17,174 bases of DNA from an uncultured Muribaculaceae bacterium (lineage in GTDB: Bacteria > Bacteroidota > Bacteroidia > Bacteroidales > Muribaculaceae), in the NCBI GenBank assembly GCA_947644475.1, contig CANRZQ010000025.1, positions 1-17,174 of the forward strand, written 5' to 3'. Shown here piece by piece: positions 8,363-15,659 of the stretch. The stretch's first letter is position 1; each line of letters begins with the position of its first letter. The translations under genes and the position numbers were made by a program. The notes under the pieces were generated by a model. The model did not search any database. It was not told where the DNA came from and was given only the letters and a program-made list of their open reading frames with translations.

Positions 8363-10834
8363 ATGATAAAACGCTCTCTTTTCACAATACTTCTTGCTGT
8401 GGCGGCTTTTGTGGCCCGGGCCGACAACGACTGGCTGTGGACCACTTACTCGCTTTTCACCGACCGTGTCGACAATATAGCCGAGGCCTCCGACAAGGTG
8501 TATTACCGCTCGGGCTCGCGCCTTTTCTCATATTCGCCCTCCGACGGTGAAAGTTATGTATATCTTTGGAACAACCGTCTTTCCGATATTTTTGTAAAGG
8601 AGATATATTATAACGCTCACGGGAAATATCTTTTCGTGGTGTATGAAAACAGCAATATCGACTTGATCTACGACGACGGCACGGTGGTGAATCTTCCCGA
8701 AATAAAAGATTCGTCGATGAAGGACAAGACCATCAACAATGTTGACTTCTCCACCGACCACCGCATTGTGCTTGCTACGGTTTTTGGCTATGTGATATAC
8801 AATGACGAGACCTACGACGTGGAATACTCGGCGTCGCTTGGCCGCAGCCTCGACTATGCCGCCGCTCTTGGCGACAATATTGTGATTGTGACCGAGGACA
8901 CGGATAATTCGCTCGGCTTGTTCATAGCCCCGATTTCGTCTCATCCCAACACAATGTCGCGTTTCACAGAGATAGGCGAGCGCATCTCCGGCATAGAAAG
9001 CATGAATGCCGGCGGCGACGACTGGCTTGTGTTCCGCGACAAGGGCGAGAAGCGTCTTTATGCCAGTCAGATTGATTTAAATGAATGCAAGGTGGTAAAA
9101 AGCGTATGGTCGGATTGCTATAACGGCAAAGGAAGCCTGCGCACCTGCAAGGACGGATGGTATGGCTACTCCGATTCTGAAATATTTCTTTGGGATAATG
9201 AAAACGGATTCACATCCAAGGCAATACCCTCCGATATTCAGAAAATGGACCTGGCCCTGTACTCCGACCCCGCTAAAATCTGGACATGCAATAAAGACGG
9301 CATAGCACGCCACGACATATCGTCGTCGGCGGAAGCGGAGACACTCGTGGCAAGAATGAAGCCTGCCGATGCGGTGAACGTGCCCAAGATAGCCATGATG
9401 CAATGGAACCCGTCGGGCACACGTCTTTGGCTCGGCAGTGCCTCGTGGATGAACATGCGCAACACTGCCTGTCTTGATCCAAGTAATGAAAACAATGGCC
9501 AGCCGCAATATATGAATTCCATATCCGGCGGTGTGATTAAAGACGAGACAGTGACAGATGCCACCCACACCGGCGATGCCGGAGCATACTTTCAAAAACA
9601 GAACGGCGACAAGCGCATGTATGGCGGCACATACTGGATGGTGGCCGACCCCGACGATGACGAGGTGTATTATCAGATAACACAGTACAGCGGCATTTTT
9701 GGCGTGAAGGCTAACCATCAGATTTATGTCGAGAAAAACGTGCCTGTCGACGGCAAGGCAAAGTTCATACGCCGTCGCGGATTAAACATCGACCCGCAGG
9801 GCAATCTTTGGGTAAGCGGCTTCTGGGTTGGCGATAAAATCAACTATGATTTCTATGTGCTTCCCTCAGCGAAAAGAAAGGAGATAGCGGCCGGAAACGG
9901 GAAAAATGTGCTGTTCTCCGACTGGATAAAGATGGGGCATGAAGATTTAAACATGGAAGTTCACGACCATGTGTTCATATTCTCAAAAAAATACAATCAC
10001 CTCTACTATATAGACAACGGGTATGCCATGGGCTTCAAGGTGCTCGACCATAAGGGAACGTATACCGACCCGTCCGACGACAAGAGTGTGTCGTGCAACA
10101 ATCTTGTAGACCAGGACGGAAACCGCCATTCGCCCTACCAGTCGCGCCATCTGGCCGAAGATGCCGACGGCGCGCTGTGGATAGCGACAAATGCCGGCGT
10201 GTATGTGGTGGACGATCCGCGTCAGTGCTTCACAAGCAATTTCCGCATCCGGCGCCCGAAGGTGGCTCGTAACGACGGCACCAACTATGCCGACTATCTT
10301 CTCGACACCGAGACAGTGAACTACATAGCCGTCGACCCGGCCAACCGGAAATGGTTTGCCACGGAAAACTCGGGCCTATACCTCACAAATGCCGACGGTA
10401 CGGAAATTCTCGAGCACTTCACCACCGACAATTCCCCCCTGCCTTCCAACACGATATATTCCGTAGAGTGTGACCCTCGTGGCAACACCGTGTATGTTGG
10501 TACTACCTCCGGTCTGATGTCGTTCAGTTCCGACGCCACGCCTCCGGCCTCCGATTTCGGCAACGTGCTTGCCTATCCCAACCCTGTGCGTCCCGAGTAT
10601 AACGGTTATGTAACAATTACAGGCCTTATGGATAATTCTTTGGTAAAAATTGCAGACTCGCTCGGAAATGTATTCTTCCAGACTCGGTCGGAAGGCGGCA
10701 TGGCCCGCTGGGATGCCTGCGACGCATCAGGCCGCCGGGTCAAGTCAGGTGTCTACTATGTATTCGCTTCGTCTTCCGACAGCGACGGCGGCTCCACATC
10801 GGGTGCCGTGACAAAGATTATGGTAATAAATTAA
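8363..10834 (+). CDS. porZ: PorZ-like type IX secretion surface protein
   Basis: Probable PorZ, the surface protein that in Porphyromonas gingivalis works with the sortase PorU and helps deliver anionic LPS to T9SS cargo. The 823 residues compare with about 776 in P. gingivalis. The N-terminus MIKRSLFTILLAVAAFVARA is a signal peptide, with cleavage probably before DNDWLW. The body is beta-propeller-like; WTTYSLFTDRVDNIAEA, YYRSGSRLFSYSPSDGE and YENSNIDLIYDDG recall the PorZ opening, and a later stretch (WIATNAGVYVVDDPR, WFATENSGLYLTNADG, VYVGTTSGLMSF) gives propeller blades. The C-terminus from about residue 732 (YPNPVRP, GRRVKSGVYYV, KIMVIN) is a T9SS type A sorting domain. I chose ATG 8363 over the TTG at 8354 because it gives a clean signal peptide and does not overlap rdgB. 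Assignment rests on recalled family pattern; another T9SS propeller protein is the alternative. Confidence 0.85.
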   Translation: MIKRSLFTILLAVAAFVARADNDWLWTTYSLFTDRVDNIAEASDKVYYRSGSRLFSYSPSDGESYVYLWNNRLSDIFVKEIYYNAHGKYLFVVYENSNIDLIYDDGTVVNLPEIKDSSMKDKTINNVDFSTDHRIVLATVFGYVIYNDETYDVEYSASLGRSLDYAAALGDNIVIVTEDTDNSLGLFIAPISSHPNTMSRFTEIGERISGIESMNAGGDDWLVFRDKGEKRLYASQIDLNECKVVKSVWSDCYNGKGSLRTCKDGWYGYSDSEIFLWDNENGFTSKAIPSDIQKMDLALYSDPAKIWTCNKDGIARHDISSSAEAETLVARMKPADAVNVPKIAMMQWNPSGTRLWLGSASWMNMRNTACLDPSNENNGQPQYMNSISGGVIKDETVTDATHTGDAGAYFQKQNGDKRMYGGTYWMVADPDDDEVYYQITQYSGIFGVKANHQIYVEKNVPVDGKAKFIRRRGLNIDPQGNLWVSGFWVGDKINYDFYVLPSAKRKEIAAGNGKNVLFSDWIKMGHEDLNMEVHDHVFIFSKKYNHLYYIDNGYAMGFKVLDHKGTYTDPSDDKSVSCNNLVDQDGNRHSPYQSRHLAEDADGALWIATNAGVYVVDDPRQCFTSNFRIRRPKVARNDGTNYADYLLDTETVNYIAVDPANRKWFATENSGLYLTNADGTEILEHFTTDNSPLPSNTIYSVECDPRGNTVYVGTTSGLMSFSSDATPPASDFGNVLAYPNPVRPEYNGYVTITGLMDNSLVKIADSLGNVFFQTRSEGGMARWDACDASGRRVKSGVYYVFASSSDSDGGSTSGAVTKIMVIN

Positions 10835-10838
10835 GAAA

Positions 10839-11345
10839 ATGAAACGTCATTTTTCATATACTTCCGAGACCGACCGCAGTTACGGCATAGCGGGAATGGC
10901 CCTTATGATGAATATATGGGACAAGGAAGATATGCTGCGCTCAATCAGCCTCGACGGCGAAGATATTGAATTCGCGCCCGAATTTTTTTGCAGCCCGAAT
11001 CAGAATGTATCTGCAAAGGCTGTATATGCCGAGATGCTCGGCCAATATCAGATACTGTCAGGGCTGGTGATAAGCAATATCCTCTGCCGTTACAGGGTAA
11101 ACCGCTGTGTCGATCTCGATGCCGAGGAACTCTCCACGCTCCACGACTATCTCTGCGGCGAGGGAGCCGACATATGCTCGCTCGACATGGATGAATCCTC
11201 TTCAATGTTCAAGAAAATATATTCTTACTTTGGCGAGGTGTATTCCACAAGCCGGGTCCACTACACGGCAAGGCGCATCGCGGCCGAACTCGTCGCGCGC
11301 CGCACGCTGTCGGGCGTTGAGGTGGACGAACTTGTAAATAGATAA
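10839..11345 (+). CDS. Conserved-looking hypothetical protein between porZ and a sensor-kinase-like gene
   Basis: I do not recognise a named family. The 168-residue product has no signal peptide or membrane segment, so it should be cytosolic. It is acidic in the middle, has five cysteines (51, 83, 90, 106, 113), and opens FSYTSETDRSYGIAGMALMM. Its second half is likely helical, ending with a basic helix (ARRIAAELVARRTLSGVEVDEL). The ATG follows the porZ stop by four bases, and the next gene starts 25 bases after its end, so it is part of the rdgB-porZ run and shares codon use with it. Sitting between a T9SS surface component and a membrane sensor-like protein suggests a linked role, but that is only context. 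Length, frame integrity and operon position make it a real gene. Confidence 0.85.
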   Translation: MKRHFSYTSETDRSYGIAGMALMMNIWDKEDMLRSISLDGEDIEFAPEFFCSPNQNVSAKAVYAEMLGQYQILSGLVISNILCRYRVNRCVDLDAEELSTLHDYLCGEGADICSLDMDESSSMFKKIYSYFGEVYSTSRVHYTARRIAAELVARRTLSGVEVDELVNR

Positions 11346-11370
11346 ACACACACATAACATACATAAGGCA

Positions 11371-13482
11371 ATGTTGAAAAAAGTTATTTTTTTTCTGGCC
11401 GCCGCAATCACGGCACTCCCCTTATTCGCCGTCGATGATATATTCTCTCCGCAGCGGCGGAGCCAACTGTCCGACAGTCTTGCCGCGGCGCTGGCCAAAA
11501 CAGATTCCCCGGCAGATTCGCTGAGGATTATTTCAGACTTGTTCGACCTTGCCCCCCGGCAAAAGCGTGATTCCATAGGCCGCGCAGGCATAGATATTGC
11601 CATGAGGATAGGCGACAGCCGCACAGGGCTCGACCTAATCCGCAATATTTGCAACCTGCATCACTCCTCCGACTCTGCCCTTGCCAAGGATTATGACATG
11701 GCCATGAATTTCATCGCTTCTCCCGACAGGGACGAGACGGTGACTTTCATACAGATGATGCAGAATTACAACAGCGCGAAGCATCTGTCGGCCGAGCGCA
11801 GAAAAGTGCAGTTGCGCCATCTCGTAAGCAAGGCCACCGACGAAGACCCGGAGTCCGACCTCGAGCGCATGGTGCTTCTGCATGCCATGGCTGTGAATAT
11901 TGCTGAAATATCGCAAGGGATGCTTTTGCACAAATATATTGAAGAACTCGATTCCATCGCCTCCGGATTGCGTCCGGAGGCTTATGCTTTGCACAATCTC
12001 ATATGCGTGCAGGCCTCGATGGCATACGCTTCTTCCGATGCATCGCGGGCCAAGAGCGTGGAGTACGACCGCCGCCTGCTCCGGCGTATCGACTCCATGG
12101 AGCGCGGCGAACTTGGCATAAGGCATCCTTACCGCGATTATAATGCCAACCGCTATGTGCTCTACACACGCCTGCTGTCAAACTTCGACAATCTTGCTCC
12201 CGAAGAGGTTGAGGAATATTATTCCAAGGCTATGGCGATAGTGGCATCCGACTCTGTGGCTGCGTCGACCAACCGCAACTCTCTGCGTCCGCAGATATTT
12301 CATGCCGCCGCCACCGGCGATGTAGAGACCGTGATGGCCCTCCTGCCAAAAGCCCTCGACATGCCTTACAACGCAGGAGTGCGCTCACGCCTGCTAAGGA
12401 TAATGATAGATGCGGCAGGAAGCACGGGCGATATAGAGAAGCAACTGAAAGCCTCGCTCGAATATAACAAGATTCTTGAAAAAGACATATCGGAACGTGT
12501 GAATGAAAACTGGCGTGAACTTGAAATAACCTACGATATGGGGCGGCTTCGTCAAAAATACCTATCGGACAGCGCCAGGATGGAAAGGACCATGTTTATG
12601 GTCTCGCTCATAGCGGGAGCCGTGCTGCTTGTGCTCCTGATTATCGTGTTTATCCTTTTCCGCCATTCACGCCGGCTTGCCGCTAACCTGCGCAATACAA
12701 ATGAAGTGCTCACTTCCGAGCGGCGCAGCCTCATAGCGGCCCGCGCATCGCTTGAAAAGGCAGCCGAACGCGCCCGTCTGGCCGACTCACTCAAAAGCGC
12801 GTTTATAAAGAATATGACCGAGGAGGTGACAGTGCCTCTTCACACCATTGCAGAGCACGCATCGCTGCTGGTGCAGTTTGCCAAAAGCGAGGAAAAGCCA
12901 TTCCTCCATAAATATGCCGCCGCAATCACCCTCAACACAGAAATAGTGTCGGTGATGCTGGCCGATCTGGAATCCCTCTCAAAACTTGATTCCGGCCAGC
13001 TCGCTCTCCTTCCCCGCAGGGCATCCTTGCGCACATTGTGCGACAACGCTGTGAATGGCGTATCCCACAGGCTCAGGCCCGGCGTGGAGATACAGGTCGA
13101 TTCCGATATTCCCGACATCACGCTGTATATCGATTCGACCAGGCTCTTGCAGATTCTTTGGCAATTGCTTTCAAATTCCGCCAAATTCACGGCATCAGGG
13201 CATATACTGATATCGGCAAAAATCGTCGGGGAAAACCAGGTAAGCATCTGCATATCCGATACAGGAATAGGAATTCCGCAGGAGTACAACGAGCATATCT
13301 TTCAGCGTTTCATGCGCCTCGACCCCTCGGTTCCCGGTGCCGGCGTAGGCTTGCCGCTTGGCCGCCAACTTGCCGAACTGCTCGGAGGCTCCCTTATCCT
13401 GGCCCCGGAAGCCATCGGCACCTTCGTCACCACATTCATCCTCACCGTGCCAATCGACTCGCGCCGCCGGCACAAATCATGA
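11371..13482 (+). CDS. Membrane sensor-histidine-kinase-like protein lacking the phospho-acceptor histidine
   Basis: The 703-residue product has the layout of a Bacteroidetes periplasmic sensor kinase. A signal peptide (MLKKVIFFLAAAITALPLFA) leads a long helical, TPR-like periplasmic part to about residue 405. One membrane segment (about 409-429, FMVSLIAGAVLLVLLIIVFI) and a coiled coil (about 435-475) come next. The dimerisation/H-box helix reads FIKNMTEEVTVPLHTI where active kinases have NMSHEIRTPLN, so Glu484 replaces the histidine. The ATPase domain keeps the N box (QLLSNSAKF, Asn602), G1 box (DTGIGIP, 630-636), F box (IFQRFMR) and G2 box (GAGVGLPLG, from 656). No receiver or DNA-binding domain is fused and no response regulator is nearby. 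It may be a pseudokinase, a phosphatase-only partner or an allosteric sensor. It ends the rdgB-porZ run, before a terminator. Confidence 0.88.
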   Translation: MLKKVIFFLAAAITALPLFAVDDIFSPQRRSQLSDSLAAALAKTDSPADSLRIISDLFDLAPRQKRDSIGRAGIDIAMRIGDSRTGLDLIRNICNLHHSSDSALAKDYDMAMNFIASPDRDETVTFIQMMQNYNSAKHLSAERRKVQLRHLVSKATDEDPESDLERMVLLHAMAVNIAEISQGMLLHKYIEELDSIASGLRPEAYALHNLICVQASMAYASSDASRAKSVEYDRRLLRRIDSMERGELGIRHPYRDYNANRYVLYTRLLSNFDNLAPEEVEEYYSKAMAIVASDSVAASTNRNSLRPQIFHAAATGDVETVMALLPKALDMPYNAGVRSRLLRIMIDAAGSTGDIEKQLKASLEYNKILEKDISERVNENWRELEITYDMGRLRQKYLSDSARMERTMFMVSLIAGAVLLVLLIIVFILFRHSRRLAANLRNTNEVLTSERRSLIAARASLEKAAERARLADSLKSAFIKNMTEEVTVPLHTIAEHASLLVQFAKSEEKPFLHKYAAAITLNTEIVSVMLADLESLSKLDSGQLALLPRRASLRTLCDNAVNGVSHRLRPGVEIQVDSDIPDITLYIDSTRLLQILWQLLSNSAKFTASGHILISAKIVGENQVSICISDTGIGIPQEYNEHIFQRFMRLDPSVPGAGVGLPLGRQLAELLGGSLILAPEAIGTFVTTFILTVPIDSRRRHKS

Positions 13483-13496
13483 AAAAAAAATACCGG

Positions 13497-13536
13497 GAGG
13501 AAAAAGCACCGTCAAGGTCTTTTTCCTCTTTTTTTT
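13497..13536 (+). terminator. Rho-independent terminator after the sensor-kinase-like gene
   Basis: Arms GAGGAAAAAG (13497-13506) and CTTTTTCCTC (13519-13528) pair perfectly, the inner ACC/GGT extends the stem around GTCAA, and eight T follow. An A-run at 13482-13490 precedes it, so it could also work for transcripts from the other strand. It separates the rdgB-porZ operon from the ribosomal genes. Confidence 0.92.
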
Positions 13537-13568
13537 GCATCCATATAGAATAAAAATAATTGTAAGTG

Positions 13569-13600
13569 TTTGGAAAACACAAAAATAGTTTGTACCTTTG
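13569..13600 (+). promoter_or_regulatory. Promoter of the rplM operon
   Basis: A -33 TTTG (13569-13572) and a -7 TACCTTTG (13593-13600) are separated by 20 bases, the consensus layout for the Bacteroidetes primary sigma factor. Transcription should start near 13606, about 105 bases before rplM. Confidence 0.88.
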
Positions 13601-13604
13601 CAGT

Positions 13605-13711
13605 CCGATTATATCCAAAAATGCTTCTGCATTAGTCCCAAGGGCGCTTTTGGCCGAGCCCCGAAAGGAATAGTGCAAAATCTATTTGTTTAACAATCAA
13701 CTAATTAGAAA
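13605..13711 (+). promoter_or_regulatory. Structured 5' leader of rplM, candidate ribosomal-protein autoregulatory leader
   Basis: The untranslated leader contains a perfect stem-loop AATGC-TTCT-GCATT (13620-13633). A G/C-rich segment follows that can fold in at least two exclusive ways: GGGC 13642-13645 with GCCC 13658-13661, or CCAA 13638-13641 with TTGG 13650-13653. A small CC-GAAA-GG (13661-13668) lies beyond, then an unstructured A/U-rich run up to the GTG start. Ribosomal-protein operons are commonly controlled by their own products binding such leaders. I believe leaders for L13 in Bacteroidia have been proposed, but cannot verify a match here. Confidence 0.55.
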
Positions 13712-14191
13712 GTGGATACTCTAAGCTACAAAACTCTTACCCCTAACGCCGAAAGCGTTCAGCACGACTGGGTGGTGATCGACGCCACCGACCAAGTGCT
13801 TGGCCGCCTTTGCTCCAAAGTCGCTAAATTGCTCCGCGGCAAATACAAGCCCTCGTATTCCCCCAACGTGGAATGTGGCGACTACGTAATCATCATCAAT
13901 GCCGACAAAGTGCAGCTCACCGGCAAAAAATGGACCGACCGCATCTACCTCAACTTCACCGGCTATCCCTGCGGTCAGCGCGAGCTCACTACCGAACGTC
14001 TGATGCAAAAATCATTCAACAAGCACATCAAGCCCGGCAAGCACCCCTTGTTCCTCCGCGTGATGAAAGGCATGCTCCCCAAAAACCGTCTCGGACGCAA
14101 ACTCATCAACAACCTATACGTCTACAACGGCTCCGAGCATCCCCATGCTGCACAGAATCCCAAACAAATCGACATCGACAACCTCAAATAA
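13712..14191 (+). CDS. rplM: Large-subunit ribosomal protein uL13
   Basis: Early-assembling 23S rRNA-binding protein of the 50S subunit. The 159 residues carry uL13 signatures: WVVIDATDQVLGRLCSKVAKLLRGK, PNVECGDYVIIINADKVQLTGKKW, YLNFTGYPCGQRE, and VMKGMLPKNRLGRKLINNLYVYNGSEHPH. The product is slightly longer than the ~142 residues of E. coli, with a C-terminal extension that is usual in this phylum. Translation starts at GTG 13712, giving MDTLSYKTL, which fits the Bacteroidales N-terminus; no in-frame ATG precedes it. rpsI follows after 12 bases, the universal rplM-rpsI pair. Confidence 0.97.
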   Translation: MDTLSYKTLTPNAESVQHDWVVIDATDQVLGRLCSKVAKLLRGKYKPSYSPNVECGDYVIIINADKVQLTGKKWTDRIYLNFTGYPCGQRELTTERLMQKSFNKHIKPGKHPLFLRVMKGMLPKNRLGRKLINNLYVYNGSEHPHAAQNPKQIDIDNLK

Positions 14192-14203
14192 TCGAAGAGC
14201 ACA

Positions 14204-14590
14204 ATGGAACAAGTTAATGCAGTTGGCCGCCGTAAAGCAGCCGTAGCCCGCGTAATTCTCAAAGAAGGTGCCGGCAAAATCACCATCAACAAACGTGACC
14301 TCGAAGTTTACTTCCCCTCTTCGATTCTCCAATTCATCGTTAAACAGCCCCTGTCGACTCTCGACTGCGTTGAAAAATACGACATCCATGTCAACCTCGA
14401 TGGCGGCGGCTACAAAGGCCAGGCCGAGGCTCTCCGTCTCGCAATCGCCCGCGCGCTCGTCAAAATCAACCCCGACGACAAGGCTGTACTCCGCAAACAC
14501 GGCTTCATGACCCGCGACCCGCGTGCCGTTGAACGTAAGAAACCCGGTCAGCCCAAAGCCCGCAAGCGCTTCCAGTTCTCCAAACGTTAA
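14204..14590 (+). CDS. rpsI: Small-subunit ribosomal protein uS9
   Basis: 30S head protein whose C-terminal tail reaches the P-site tRNA. The 128 residues match the family throughout: VNAVGRRKAAVARVIL at the N-terminus, VNLDGGGYKGQAEALRLAIARAL in the middle, and the invariant basic tail ending KRFQFSKR. It is co-transcribed with rplM, 12 bases upstream. A promoter-like element begins right at its stop codon, so rpsB may be separately controlled. Codons are strongly biased to C-ending forms, as expected of a highly expressed gene. Confidence 0.98.
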   Translation: MEQVNAVGRRKAAVARVILKEGAGKITINKRDLEVYFPSSILQFIVKQPLSTLDCVEKYDIHVNLDGGGYKGQAEALRLAIARALVKINPDDKAVLRKHGFMTRDPRAVERKKPGQPKARKRFQFSKR

Positions 14591-14598
14591 TATTTTTG
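14591..14598 (+). promoter_or_regulatory. Possible -7 promoter element for rpsB-tsf
   Basis: TATTTTTG fits TAnnTTTG and lies directly after the rpsI stop. No clear TTTG is present at the -33 spacing, so use is uncertain. If active, it would give rpsB a leader of about 120 bases. Confidence 0.4.
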
Positions 14599-14603
14599 CG
14601 AGA

Positions 14604-14725
14604 ATTGCCGCTTAGAATCATGTTTAGAATCTAAACCGCCGCGACGGCCCCGCGGCCTTACCCGACGGTTGTAGTATTTCGACAAAATAATATTATTAAA
14701 AAGAACGTAAACAAATCTTACAATT
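14604..14725 (+). promoter_or_regulatory. Structured leader upstream of rpsB
   Basis: Two hairpins are evident: GTTTAG-AAT-CTAAAC (14622-14636) and GCCGCG-ACGGCCC-CGCGGC (14638-14656). An alternative longer pairing joins AACCGCCG (14634-14641) to CGACGGTT (14662-14669) with one mismatch, and it would compete with the second hairpin. No U-tract follows, so this is not a plain terminator. The G/C-rich fold in an otherwise A/T-rich spacer suggests regulation of rpsB by uS2 or another factor; this is inference. Confidence 0.5.
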
Positions 14726-15568
14726 ATGGCTAACCCCACATTTGACCAACTCCTCGAGGCAGGATGCCATTTCGGCCACCTCAAAAGAAAATGGAACCCT
14801 GCCATGGCGCCCTACATCTTCATGGAGCGCAACGGTATCCACATCATCGACCTCTATAAGACAGCCGCTAAACTCGAAGAAGCAGCTGCCGCCCTCAAAA
14901 ATATCGCAAAGCAAGGCAAAAAAGTGCTTTTCGTCGCTACAAAAAAACAGGCCAAGCAAGTTATCGCCGACCACGCCACAGCAGTAAACATGCCCTTCGT
15001 GATTGAACGCTGGCCCGGTGGCATGCTCACCAACTTCCCCACAATCCGCAAGGCTGTGAAGAAGATGACCGCCATCGACAAAATGAGCAAGGACGGCACT
15101 TTCGACAACCTTTCCAAGCGCGAGAAACTCCAGATCACCCGTCAGCGTGCTAAACTCGAAAAGAACCTTGGCTCCATCGCCGATCTCAACCGTCTGCCCT
15201 CAGCTCTTTTCGTAGTAGACGTCCTCAAAGAACGCATCGCTGTGGCTGAAGCAAACCGTCTCGGCATCCCCGTATTCGCCATGGTCGACACCAACTCCGA
15301 CCCCACAAACATCGACTACGTGATCCCCGCCAACGACGACGCATCGAAATCAATCGAAATCGTGCTCAACGCCGTTTGCGCCGCCATCGGCGAAGGCCTC
15401 GAAGAACGCAAGGTTGAGAAAGCCGATGCAAACGCCGCCGAAGCCCAGGCTGAAGAAGGCGCTGCCGAAGCCGCTCCCCGCCGTCGCCGCGTTCGCCGCG
15501 CCGAACAGGAAGAGGCTCCCGAAGCCGCTGCCGAGGCTCCCGAAGCAACCGAAGCCGCTGCTGAATAA
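14726..15568 (+). CDS. rpsB: Small-subunit ribosomal protein uS2
   Basis: 30S body protein added late in assembly. Family signatures: LLEAGCHFGHLKRKWNPAMAPYIF near the start, IIDLYKTAAKLEEA, LFVATKKQAKQV, RWPGGMLTNF, and AVAEANRLGIPVFAMVDTNSDP with IDYVIPANDDA. The 280 residues exceed the ~241 of E. coli because of a low-complexity C-terminal tail of about 50 residues. The tail is rich in Ala and Glu with one basic patch (PRRRRVRRAE). The core is complete. A structured leader lies upstream and a strong hairpin downstream, before tsf, the usual rpsB-tsf pair. Confidence 0.97.
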   Translation: MANPTFDQLLEAGCHFGHLKRKWNPAMAPYIFMERNGIHIIDLYKTAAKLEEAAAALKNIAKQGKKVLFVATKKQAKQVIADHATAVNMPFVIERWPGGMLTNFPTIRKAVKKMTAIDKMSKDGTFDNLSKREKLQITRQRAKLEKNLGSIADLNRLPSALFVVDVLKERIAVAEANRLGIPVFAMVDTNSDPTNIDYVIPANDDASKSIEIVLNAVCAAIGEGLEERKVEKADANAAEAQAEEGAAEAAPRRRRVRRAEQEEAPEAAAEAPEATEAAAE

Positions 15569-15595
15569 TTAACGCAACATATAAAACAAAACCAT

Positions 15596-15637
15596 AAACT
15601 AACGAAACACCCCGAAAAAGGAGTGCTTCGTTAGTTT
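15596..15637 (+). promoter_or_regulatory. Long hairpin in the rpsB-tsf gap
   Basis: AAACTAACGAAACACCCC (15596-15613) pairs with 15620-15637 over 18 positions with two mismatches around the six-base loop GAAAAA. The downstream bases (GTGAAAAAATAAAT) contain no T-run, so it is not a standard intrinsic terminator on this strand. Its place between rpsB and tsf suggests partial termination, RNA processing or mRNA stabilisation setting the uS2 to EF-Ts ratio. Confidence 0.7.
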
Positions 15638-15659
15638 GTGAAAAAATAAATAAAACACT

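Noticed and set aside
12847..12849. The nearby His of PLHTI as the phospho-acceptor of the sensor-like protein
   Set aside because: It sits seven residues after the conserved position, on the site usually held by Asn in TPLN, and would not be expected to act as the acceptor.
15596..15650. Intrinsic terminator between rpsB and tsf
   Set aside because: The stem is strong but is followed by an A-rich run, not T; kept as a hairpin of unknown role.
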